Source: Acidimicrobiales bacterium (GTDB lineage Bacteria > Actinomycetota > Acidimicrobiia > Acidimicrobiales > RAAP-2). Taken from it: a stretch of DNA of 13,338 nucleotides. The translations under genes were made by a program, and so were the position numbers. The notes beneath the pieces are model-generated. The model saw only the letters and a program-made list of their open reading frames with translations, made no database searches and was not told where the DNA came from. Numbering within the stretch: position 1 is the stretch's first letter; each line of letters begins with the position of its first letter. The stretch is from positions 1-13,338 of the forward strand of contig JADGOF010000023.1 in NCBI GenBank assembly GCA_017883105.1, given 5' to 3'. Positions 1-6,317 of this stretch are shown here, piece by piece.

Positions 1-121
1 CCATCCACCAACAAGCGACCTGTGGGGGCCGGATGAGGCGAGAGTCTCACGTCCGGTCCTGCGAGAGCGGGAGGGGGAGGTTCCCTCCCGCCACTCACCC
101 GATTCCCCCTGGCTACTCGAC
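1..121 (+). mobile_element. 3' end of a group II intron (domains V and VI), partial
   Basis: Group II introns are self-splicing retroelements; only the last part of one is in the window, and its reverse transcriptase/maturase must lie to the left. Domain V is 34 nt at 26-59. The lower stem starts GGGCCGG (26-32) and closes with CCGGTCC (53-59). The upper hairpin GAGGC / GTCTC (35-39 / 44-48) carries a GAGA (GNRA) tetraloop at 40-43, and the two-base bulge separates the stems. Domain VI follows as a perfect 8-bp hairpin, CGGGAGGG (68-75) with CCCTCCCG (83-90). The 3' terminus is uncertain. The hairpin could end at CCACTCACC (91-99), or the intron could run on to GGCTACTCGAC (111-121), which looks more like the usual bacterial intron end; I used the latter. 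The catalytic triad reads GGC where AGC is usual, with a matching C on the opposite strand. Confidence 0.85.
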
Positions 122-290
122 TGCTGTTCGCGGAAGTGAGCACTTGACACCAGGTGAGCCGTCGAGTGCCCCAGCCACCCGGCAGCGGGGCTACCAAGCG
201 GGAACCACTGATCTGTCCAATGAGTTCACTCGAAGACGCCAAGGCCGATCATCGGTGTTCGAGCCATCGGTCTCCTGGGCGGCAGGGGAA

Positions 291-1925
291 TCAATCCGCT
301 CCATAGAACGGAGCGCCGAAGCTGTAGACGGATCCGTCTTGTCCCGCCAACCAATAACCATTCGTAGAGGAATCGCTGGCCATACCGACCACGGGCGCGC
401 CAAGCGATTGGCCGCCCATAGAACCACGAAACCGGTCATTGAAGGCGAAGATGCCGCCGTCGTTGGCGACAAGCCAGTAGCCCGAACCATTGTCGGCAGA
501 TGCCATCGACACAATGGGTGCATTCAAGGTCAGGGCACCGGTAGAACCACAATAGGGAGCATTGAAGGAGAAGATGCCACCGTCGGTGGCCACTTCCCAG
601 TACCCGCCGGTCTGGTCGTCAGCGCTGATGCTCACAACCGGCTTGTTAAGAGAGTGCCCTCCCATTGAGCCGTAGAACCGGGCATCCCCGAAAGCGAAGA
701 TGCCACCATCACTGGCCACCAACCAGTAACCCTTCCCATGGGAAGTGGGGGCAATGTCGACTACCGGGGCGTTGAGCTGTTTGCCACCCATGGAGCCGTA
801 GAAGCCGGCATCACCAAAGGCAAAGGTGCCGCCGTCGGAGGCCACCAGCCAGTAACCCAAGCCGTCGACGGTAGAAACGATGTGGGCAATGGGAGCGTTG
901 AGGGACTGGCCGGCCATCGAGCCGTACAACTGAGCGGCACCGTGTGCAGAAACCTCGCCGTAGGCGTTGACCAACCAGTAGCCGTTGCCGGAGGGAGTAG
1001 CTGTCATGCCGACTACCGGACCGGCCAGAGGCATAGGAGCCGGCGGCGCTGGAGCCGGAAATTCCCGGGTCACGCTAAAGGCCGAATTGTTAGTTAGCTC
1101 GCTGGTAACAGCAACCGAGCGGCCGTCCGAATTCACCGTATTGATCGCAATCGACCGAAGTGCCCCAATGGAAGATCCGTTAGCGGTGCAGTTGGTGAAC
1201 TGAGCCGTTCCATAGTTGGCATACGGAACCAACGTGCTGCCAGCGCCACCGGGATCCTCAGCAATGCACTCGGCTGAAGAGTTGAGTCCACTCGGCGCGG
1301 GCTCAATGACAGACTGGCTGGTCTGACTTGTCGAATCATCCACCTCAAACTTGTAGTTGCCCTCGCCTTGGTACACGACAGACGCAGTGACGGAGTCCCC
1401 GGGAGCGATTCTTACAGAGAGGAGCGGGCCACTATTGGTGGGGTAGGTTTCCCACCAAGCGTAGTAGTGGGGCACTCCCATGTTGCAGGCATCCGTAACC
1501 CCGTCTTGTTCCACTGTTTGGTTGCCCCACCCGTCGATTCCTACCCAAAAGACAGCAGAGTCGTTCTCTGGCGGCGAACACGTCACCATCTTGGGGACAA
1601 CGAATGAGGTCGTTGCCGACGAGTAGGTCCCGCCTTCCACGACGTCCCCGGCCCAATTCGGAGTGCTCTGAGTGGCGTGAGGAACGGCGTTTCCGTATAG
1701 GTATGTCGGGCTGGCCACTCCAGCGCGGGCCAAGGGCAGGGAAGAGAAGAAGGCGGAGGACTTGTTCCTTGCGGACGCGGAGGCCGACGCTGCGCCGACA
1801 GCAGTATTTGACAACAAGGATGCTGCCAGTCCGACCAGCGCAAGCCCTACAATGAACAACCGAATTCGCTTGGACACAGTCTTTCGCTCTTCCCGGCGCT
1901 GAAAGTTGAATGGCAGCCTGACCAA
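291..1925 (-). CDS. Secreted glutamic peptidase (eqolisin, G1 family) with C-terminal GYWLV repeats
   Basis: The product is 544 aa. Positive residues (KRIRLF, about 19-24) and a hydrophobic stretch (about 23-45) ending near AVGAA look like a signal peptide, so the protein is probably exported. Residues about 88-290 match the scytalidoglutamic peptidase fold: NWAGDVV (90-96), FWVGIDGWG (126-134), VEQDGV (138-143) carrying the presumed catalytic Gln140, YYAWWETYP (154-162), and SAECIAED (217-224) carrying the presumed catalytic Glu219. The family usually has Trp where Cys220 stands. A Pro/Ala linker (289-303) leads to six repeats (304-544). Known family members are pepstatin-insensitive acid endopeptidases, so extracellular proteolysis is inferred. 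The TTG start at 1925 has AGGAGG four bases upstream. A GTG at 1877 would give a more ordinary signal peptide and is the main alternative. It stands alone, ending 170 bp from the intron. Confidence 0.85.
   Translation of the reverse strand: MVRLPFNFQRREERKTVSKRIRLFIVGLALVGLAASLLSNTAVGAASASASARNKSSAFFSSLPLARAGVASPTYLYGNAVPHATQSTPNWAGDVVEGGTYSSATTSFVVPKMVTCSPPENDSAVFWVGIDGWGNQTVEQDGVTDACNMGVPHYYAWWETYPTNSGPLLSVRIAPGDSVTASVVYQGEGNYKFEVDDSTSQTSQSVIEPAPSGLNSSAECIAEDPGGAGSTLVPYANYGTAQFTNCTANGSSIGALRSIAINTVNSDGRSVAVTSELTNNSAFSVTREFPAPAPPAPMPLAGPVVGMTATPSGNGYWLVNAYGEVSAHGAAQLYGSMAGQSLNAPIAHIVSTVDGLGYWLVASDGGTFAFGDAGFYGSMGGKQLNAPVVDIAPTSHGKGYWLVASDGGIFAFGDARFYGSMGGHSLNKPVVSISADDQTGGYWEVATDGGIFSFNAPYCGSTGALTLNAPIVSMASADNGSGYWLVANDGGIFAFNDRFRGSMGGQSLGAPVVGMASDSSTNGYWLAGQDGSVYSFGAPFYGAD
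294..1016 (-). repeat. Six tandem protein repeats of 41-42 residues (about 126 bp each)
   Basis: The C-terminal half of the eqolisin consists of repeats at residues 304-345, 346-387, 388-429, 430-470, 471-511 and a partial copy at 512-544. Each carries a core like GYWLVASDGGIFAFGDA, followed by YGSMGG and a closing SLNAP-type turn. Copies 2 and 3 are most alike; copy 1 (GYWLVNAYGEVSAHG) and the last copy are most diverged. The regular spacing of aromatic and glycine residues suggests a beta-propeller or solenoid. A role in binding the cell surface or a polymer is inference. I recall the repeat from many large secreted actinobacterial proteins. Confidence 0.85.
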
Positions 1926-2467
1926 TTTGCCTCCTGCCTCTACCTCCGCACTCGGAGTATCGGCTGTTTCACTGTGGTGCTTTAGAGATTTGTGACCGAA
2001 CTTGTCTGAATGACTGCCTACCGTGTGGGCTGTAATTGGTTTCTGACGGTCCCTGCCTCACTTAGCTTGGGGATGTTCTGATCCAGCGCGTGCAGGGTCG
2101 CATGGTGGGTCTGCCCAGTCCCCCTTGTGCCGGTTCTGCGACATCGGAATCGGACGGTGGGCTGATGGAGCCACATGGGTCCTTCGTGAAGAGAAAGGTG
2201 ATTGGTCCGGTTTGCAGGAACATGGCGAATCGCCCGCCACCCCGATCCGTGACCTCCGTGCCGTCACCCAACCGCGTCGAGGGAAGGAAGGGATGGGCGG
2301 ATTCAAAGGGTGTGCTCTTGCGACAGGACACGTCGAGTTGTTCGCGGCTCCCCTGCATGCTTGCCATTGCGACTCCGGCACCTGCATGATGGCTTCCCGA
2401 CCGGTGGATCTCACTCATCTACATTGGCGCGGAAACGTCGGTGGCCGACGCTGTCAGATCGATTTGC
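1926..2467. other. Intergenic stretch without a credible gene
   Basis: About 540 bp separate the eqolisin start from the end of the cupin gene. Open frames on both strands here overlap one another and lack family signatures, typical of GC-rich non-coding DNA. The eqolisin promoter must lie near 1940-2060 on the minus strand, but I see no convincing -35/-10 pair. The only clear signal is its Shine-Dalgarno sequence just inside the left edge (rc of 1930-1935, AGGAGG). Confidence 0.5.
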
Positions 2468-2986
2468 CTATCCCGGAGGCTGAGACTGGAAGCTCCGCAG
2501 TCGGTCGGCCGCCGCCGGGAAGCGGGCAGCCAACAGCTCGACCTCGCCCAGCTCCACGTCGGCTGGCTCGACCCCAGGCCATTCCGTGCTCGCCCCCAGG
2601 AACCACGCGCCACCGACTGCCAGTCGGGCGGTGTGGAAGGTCCCCCCGCGGATAGTCAGGTGCAGAACTTGGCCGGCAGCCAGGTTTGGGCCGAAAACCA
2701 CCTCGCCATGGCTACCGTCCTGATGAAGTAGCAGCACTTCGAGTGGGTCGCCGAGCTGGAAGTGGTAGAGCTGATCGTTGCGGATGCGATGCAGCCGCAA
2801 CGGCGCATCGGGGGCGACAAGAAAGCTCAGTGCCGAGCCCAGTGGACGCCCGTCGGCGAAAGGCTCGGGCAAGCCACCGGGGGCGATCCGCTCAGTACTG
2901 CGGTAGGTCTCGGCCACATACCCACAGGTCGGGTGGAGTACGAGGCCGAGCTGGCTCCTGATCTCCTCGGGTGACGGATCGGTCAC
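2468..2986 (-). CDS. DUF985 / Cupin_5 family protein
   Basis: The product is 172 aa, the usual size for this single-domain family (yeast YML079w-like). The order is typical: LGLVLHP (13-19) and GGYVAETYRS-like region (21-30), SALSFLV (51-57), the first cupin motif from LHRIRNDQ (65-72) through YHFQLGDPLEVLLL (74-87), then the second motif GGTFHTARL (114-122), and a C-terminal acidic segment. His66, His75 and His118 sit where metal or ligand contacts are expected. The position usually filled by Glu in the DE(L/I)WHF motif is Gln72, which might change metal binding. The family's reaction is poorly defined; small-molecule or sugar binding is a guess from the fold. The GTG start is backed by GAGGAG five bases upstream. 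It may share a transcript with the hydrolase gene upstream, though a gap of about 320 bp separates them. Confidence 0.85.
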   Translation of the reverse strand: MTDPSPEEIRSQLGLVLHPTCGYVAETYRSTERIAPGGLPEPFADGRPLGSALSFLVAPDAPLRLHRIRNDQLYHFQLGDPLEVLLLHQDGSHGEVVFGPNLAAGQVLHLTIRGGTFHTARLAVGGAWFLGASTEWPGVEPADVELGEVELLAARFPAAADRLRSFQSQPPG

Positions 2987-3308
2987 AGCATCTCCTCATT
3001 GCGGCAGAGCGACTCGCGGTAGAGCTGGACCGATTCTCCCATCAGGGGACCCCGAAGGCCCTCACGCCTGGGCCATGTGGAAGACCGTGCCCTCGTTCGT
3101 CAGTGTCGATGAGCAAACAATCGGAAGCAAGTGGTCTCCGATTTGTAGAGCGATCTGTCGGGAAGGTGGCGATCGAGGCGAACAGCCATTCCACCGAGCG
3201 ATGCGAACACCTGGGTTCGCATCAAGGCGTGACTCGCCCCCTGTGAGCGTTGCAGTAGATCAGATTCGGGGTATCAGGTCACCGCCCCTCCACGGCCTCT
3301 CCCCATTG
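2987..3308. other. Intergenic stretch with one strong hairpin
   Basis: These 322 bp lie between two minus-strand genes. No frame on either strand looks coding. It holds the Shine-Dalgarno sequence of the cupin gene (about 2992-2997) and a perfect inverted repeat at 3200-3223, listed separately. The gap is long enough for an independent cupin promoter, which I could not pick out. Confidence 0.5.
3200..3223. other. Perfect 9-bp inverted repeat with 6-nt loop
   Basis: GATGCGAAC (3200-3208) and GTTCGCATC (3215-3223) are exactly complementary around the loop ACCTGG. It sits about 85 bp past the stop of the hydrolase gene and about 215 bp before the cupin start on the minus strand. There is no T-tract on either side, so it is not a classic intrinsic terminator. 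A transcript-processing hairpin or an operator palindrome are alternatives. Confidence 0.4.
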
Positions 3309-4655
3309 TCACAGTCCGGTCGGGAACGTTTCGGGCGGCTCCCCGCGATCCCACAGCGCTGTGCGTTCGAGAGGTTCGAGGGCACGCGTGCGATCCACAT
3401 GGATGACGGCATCGAACTGCATAGCCAGGCGCGCCTCGAAATAGTGGCTCTGGAGTTCGGTCTCGGGGCGATAGATCACGCCGATTGCCCGTTCGAGCCG
3501 TGGCTCGGAAAGTGCGCTGCTGACATCGCCATCCCCAGTTGCCACCCAGAACTGCGGAAGTCCCACGGCATGTAAGAGCGCTTCTTGACTACCCGGTCGG
3601 GCAGGGCGTACATGCTTGCGCTCGGCGGGCCCACCCCAGTCGGACGCGGCGGTCACCCGACCGTTGAAGGTGCTGAAGCCGATGAGCACGGCATCACCTC
3701 CGTAGCGCTGACGCACCAGTTGGCCGACATTGAGTTCGCCACGAGCTCCCATGGCGGTGGCGCGAGCATCGCCCACATGTGAATTGTGTTCCCAGACAAC
3801 CACCTTGGTTCGTACCGATTGGTGGTCGAGATGTTCAATCAGGCCATCGAGAGTCCCAGCCATGTGCAGGTCACGTAGGTTCCAGGACGACACCTCTGCC
3901 CGGTACATCTGGTGGTAATACTCTTCCGCATCGCGGACCAGCCTCGCGTTTTGCTCCGCGTAGAACTGCTCATCCTCGGCCACCCAACCGTCCTGTCGGA
4001 GGTAGAGGTCGGACCGGCGTCGCAACTCCAACAGCTGGGAGACGACCTCGTTCTCGCAAGGGGTGGCGCCTTGGTAAGCGAGCGAATGCCCGTAAGCCTG
4101 GCCATCTGCATCGACATGGTCGAAGCACGAATAGCGCTGCCGCGCCCGGGCGGCCTCGGATGGATCCACTCGATCGAGATACTCGATCACTGCCTCGATG
4201 GAGGTTCGCAGGCTGTAGAGGTCGAGCCCGTAAAACCGAACCTTCGATGCCGGGTGTACCTGTGCATCGTTGTGGGCACGGAGCCACTGGACAAAACTGA
4301 GCACGTCACGGTTGCGCCACATCCAGGCGGGAAATCGTCGAAAGCCTCGCAAGGCGGCTTCAGCATCCTGATCAGTCGACATTCCCATTACGTACCGGTT
4401 CACCCGGTAGGCATCGGGCCAGTCCCCTTCGACCGCCACCACAGTAAAGCCCCGTTCGTCGATGAGCCGGCGGGTGATCCGGGCTCGCTCTCGATAGAAC
4501 TCATGCGTGCCGTGCGATGCCTCGCCGATCAGGACGAGGCGCCGATCGCCGATGAGATCGAGCAGCGAGTCATAATCCTCTGCCACGCCGGTCACTGGCC
4601 GCGCAGCCCGGGTCACCGCATTGACCGATTCGTCAACCAACCCACCGATCCTCAT
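3309..4655 (-). CDS. Erythromycin esterase family hydrolase
   Basis: The product is 448 aa, close to the family's usual length (PF05139). Signatures visible: LVLIGEASHGTHEFYRER (40-57), with Glu45 and His48 as the active-site pair of the GExSHG motif; VVAVEGDWPDA (72-82); FYGLDLYSL (141-149); RDLHMA (261-266); VVVWEHNSHVGD (285-296); and IGVIYRPETE (391-400). EreA/EreC open the macrolide lactone, but most chromosomal homologues have no known link to resistance, so the substrate is open. No signal peptide is seen, so it is probably cytoplasmic. I chose the ATG at 4655 because GGGAGG precedes it by eight bases; a GTG at 4688 would add 11 poorly conserved residues. It is divergent from the small ORF at 4734, with a 78-bp gap. 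Confidence 0.85.
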   Translation of the reverse strand: MRIGGLVDESVNAVTRAARPVTGVAEDYDSLLDLIGDRRLVLIGEASHGTHEFYRERARITRRLIDERGFTVVAVEGDWPDAYRVNRYVMGMSTDQDAEAALRGFRRFPAWMWRNRDVLSFVQWLRAHNDAQVHPASKVRFYGLDLYSLRTSIEAVIEYLDRVDPSEAARARQRYSCFDHVDADGQAYGHSLAYQGATPCENEVVSQLLELRRRSDLYLRQDGWVAEDEQFYAEQNARLVRDAEEYYHQMYRAEVSSWNLRDLHMAGTLDGLIEHLDHQSVRTKVVVWEHNSHVGDARATAMGARGELNVGQLVRQRYGGDAVLIGFSTFNGRVTAASDWGGPAERKHVRPARPGSQEALLHAVGLPQFWVATGDGDVSSALSEPRLERAIGVIYRPETELQSHYFEARLAMQFDAVIHVDRTRALEPLERTALWDRGEPPETFPTGL

Positions 4656-4712
4656 ACGGCCACCCTCCCCTGCTCGGACCACCGGCACCAGGGTCGAAGG
4701 TCCTCTTTGGCC

Positions 4713-4718
4713 TACAGT
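4713..4718 (+). promoter_or_regulatory. Possible -10 element (TACAGT) for the plus-strand cluster
   Basis: In the 78-bp divergent gap, TACAGT fits the loose actinobacterial -10 pattern TANNNT and lies 15 bases before the ATG at 4734. No good -35 is found at 17 bp. Transcription starting about 7 bases downstream would overlap the GAGGTG ribosome site, giving a very short leader. This is weak evidence from position only. Confidence 0.25.
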
Positions 4719-4733
4719 GGCCGAGGTGACCAG

Positions 4734-4925
4734 ATGTCATATCGCATCGAAGTGCTCAAGGAGCACTTCGATGTACTCGACAAGCTGGTGGAGGTGGTCC
4801 TCACCAACGAGACGGTGGACGTCTCGGAGGTGTACGTGCTGGCGGTTCGGTCCGAACCTGACGGTGGTGGGGGCATGACGATGGCCGGTGGTCCTGCCGC
4901 TCCGGTTGTGTTTGGGGGCCCGTGA
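4734..4925 (+). CDS. Orphan 63-aa ORF resembling the FtsH (M41) C-terminal tail
   Basis: ATG at 4734 is preceded by GAGGTG with a five-base gap, and nearly every third codon position is G or C, so it looks coded. The first 35 residues (IEVLKEHFDVLDKL, then VEVVLTNETVDVSEV) follow the pattern that ends FtsH proteases: a helix with Leu-Leu, a 'L..la..Ll..ETld..E' stretch, then a Gly/Pro-rich tail (GGGG at about 49-52). The zinc motif HEXXH and the ATPase module are absent. It could be a remnant of a lost ftsH, a free regulatory tail, or a chance resemblance; I made the match from memory. It heads the plus-strand group and is 27 bp from the next ORF. Confidence 0.55.
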   Translation: MSYRIEVLKEHFDVLDKLVEVVLTNETVDVSEVYVLAVRSEPDGGGGMTMAGGPAAPVVFGGP

Positions 4926-4952
4926 CCACCGGCTCGGGGAGGACGGCGGAGG

Positions 4953-5312
4953 ATGCCCACCTTCCGGCTGATGTCCTGTCGGGCTGAAGTGGTGAGATCG
5001 TATGGAGCGCCTGTTGCGTTCCCACTGATCCTTGTCGCGTACACCTGGTGGGCCACCGGCCTGCAGCCGCCTGCTTTGTGGGCCTACCCGATGGCAGGTG
5101 TCCTCGCCGTCGTTCTCACGTTGGTGGCAGTTGGCGGTCGGCCGGATCGTCCCAGTTTCTGGGTATCGCCTCCAACCCTGGGGAGGCGATCGACGAGCCT
5201 TTCGGCCATCTGGTCGACGATTCAGAGCCGGCTCCCCGGACGGCGGGACCCCATTGCTCTCTGGGCATTCGTCAGTTGGCAGATGTTCGTTCGCTACACG
5301 TTGCCCGGTTGA
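4953..5312 (+). CDS. Small membrane protein, unknown function
   Basis: The product is 119 aa and I do not recognise the family. Two hydrophobic segments are clear: about residues 17-35 (VAFPLILVAYTWW) and about 43-61 (WAYPMAGVLAVVLTLVAV). A third, weaker one lies near the C-terminus (IALWAFVSWQMFV, 101-113). The central 62-100 stretch is basic and Ser-rich, with less typical codon use, so the reading frame is best supported in the first half. The start follows GGGGAGG at about ten bases; a GGAGG directly abuts the ATG. Whether it belongs functionally with its neighbours is unknown. Confidence 0.5.
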   Translation: MPTFRLMSCRAEVVRSYGAPVAFPLILVAYTWWATGLQPPALWAYPMAGVLAVVLTLVAVGGRPDRPSFWVSPPTLGRRSTSLSAIWSTIQSRLPGRRDPIALWAFVSWQMFVRYTLPG

Positions 5313-5435
5313 GCGGGTGCAGCCTCTTTCATTCGGACGTCGGAGGCCTCGATGCGATCTGCTCTTGACCGAGAGGGGGCCGGAGAGGGTCTCGCATCCA
5401 CAGGTACAAGCGCTGGTTCCCGGTGGTAAAGGAGA

Positions 5436-6317
5436 GTGATCGCCACGACCTCGCCCTTTGGCTACTGGTTGTCCGTCATCTTTGCCGCAGCGGATTGCGC
5501 CGCTCTCTGCGCAGCGGCGCGCCGATGGCCAGGCCGATGGAGAATCCTGATGGCCCGAGCGATCGGTCTAGTGCTGTTTGCAGACGCCGTCAGCTACTCC
5601 ATCGCACTCGCGGCGAACGGCACATGGTCGCCAAAGACATCGCTACCCCTGGCACTGTGCAATGTTTGTGTAGTCGTGGCCGCGGTGGCCTGCTGGTGGC
5701 GATTAGCACTGCTCGTCGAACTCACCTATTTCTGGGACCTCGCCGGCACACTGCAAGGAATCGTTACCCCCGATCTCAATGTTGGGTTTCCGCACCTGGT
5801 GTTCTTCCAGTACGTGGCCGGCCACCTCGGCATCGTGATGGCCGCGCTCTTCTTGGTGGTCGGCTTGCGGATCGCTCCCCGTCCCGGCGCGGTGCCCCGC
5901 GTGTTCGCCATTACGATCGCCTACACGGCACTGGTCGGTCTCGGTGACGCACTCAGCGGTGCGAACTACATGTTCCTCCGCCAGCCGCCGGGTGAATGGA
6001 CACTGCTACGGGTGCTTGGTCCGTTGCCCTGGTACCTGCTGAGCGCAACCGGAGTGGCGCTGATCCTCCTGACGCTGCTCGACGCGCCCTTTTGGCCGGG
6101 CAGACGGAGGGCCGCCGACCACGCCGTTCCCAAGGGCGAGGAGGGAGCTGTTGCGCGTTCGACGCCGGACGAGGCGAAGTCCGTAAGTCCAAGGGGACTT
6201 TCATCTCCAGGGAAGAAGCGGGGGGCTCCAGCGGCAGCGGGTGCCATTGAGGTCCACGGGGACCCGCGGGCACGGACGAGCGAATGCAGTCCGTCGAAAC
6301 GAGCGCCGTCGCCATGA
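5436..6317 (+). CDS. TMEM164 / YwaF-type integral membrane protein (TIGR02206-like)
   Basis: The product is 293 aa. About seven hydrophobic helices span residues 10-220. The family core is visible: SLPLALCNVC (69-78), ELTYFWDLAGTLQGIVTPDL (95-114), FFQYVAGHLGIV (123-134) with the conserved His130, and DALSGANYMFLR (171-182). Bacterial members have no firmly assigned activity; human TMEM164 has been described as an acyltransferase for ether lipids, so a lipid role is a remote inference. Residues about 222-293 form a hydrophilic Pro/Ser/Arg-rich tail that I do not expect in the family. Its third codon positions are less GC-rich than the core, so it may be recently added or the result of a frameshift. 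The GTG start has AAAGGA close by. The stop overlaps the MFS start. Confidence 0.8.
   Translation: MIATTSPFGYWLSVIFAAADCAALCAAARRWPGRWRILMARAIGLVLFADAVSYSIALAANGTWSPKTSLPLALCNVCVVVAAVACWWRLALLVELTYFWDLAGTLQGIVTPDLNVGFPHLVFFQYVAGHLGIVMAALFLVVGLRIAPRPGAVPRVFAITIAYTALVGLGDALSGANYMFLRQPPGEWTLLRVLGPLPWYLLSATGVALILLTLLDAPFWPGRRRAADHAVPKGEEGAVARSTPDEAKSVSPRGLSSPGKKRGAPAAAGAIEVHGDPRARTSECSPSKRAPSP
6185..6200 (+). other. Hairpin inside the YwaF-like tail
   Basis: AAGTCC (6185-6190) and GGACTT (6195-6200) pair perfectly around an AAGG loop and are followed by TC-rich sequence. It falls in the part of the gene with atypical codon use, about 115 bp ahead of the MFS start. It could be a processing or attenuation element or simply chance. 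Confidence 0.25.

Noticed and set aside
168..191. GCCCC/GGGGC stem near the end of the eqolisin, considered as its terminator
   Set aside because: The inner pairing is imperfect with uneven bulges, it is about 100 bp past the stop, and there is no T-tract on the minus strand.
33..668. Long plus-strand open frame across the intron end and eqolisin repeats
   Set aside because: It runs antisense to the repeat array and its apparent periodicity comes from those repeats; it also crosses the intron boundary.
2058..2655. Several open frames on both strands, including one starting MCRFCDIG with a CxxC
   Set aside because: They overlap one another in opposite directions, have no clear ribosome site and no recognisable domain; this is the expected background in GC-rich DNA.
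3200..3223. tRNA T-arm (GGTTCGCATC resembles GGTTCGAATCC)
   Set aside because: The segment is a plain palindrome and no acceptor, D or anticodon arms can be drawn around it.
3912..4925. 337-codon plus-strand frame antisense to the esterase-family gene
   Set aside because: Only its last 63 codons, after ATG 4734, look coding; the rest is the complement of a well-supported gene.
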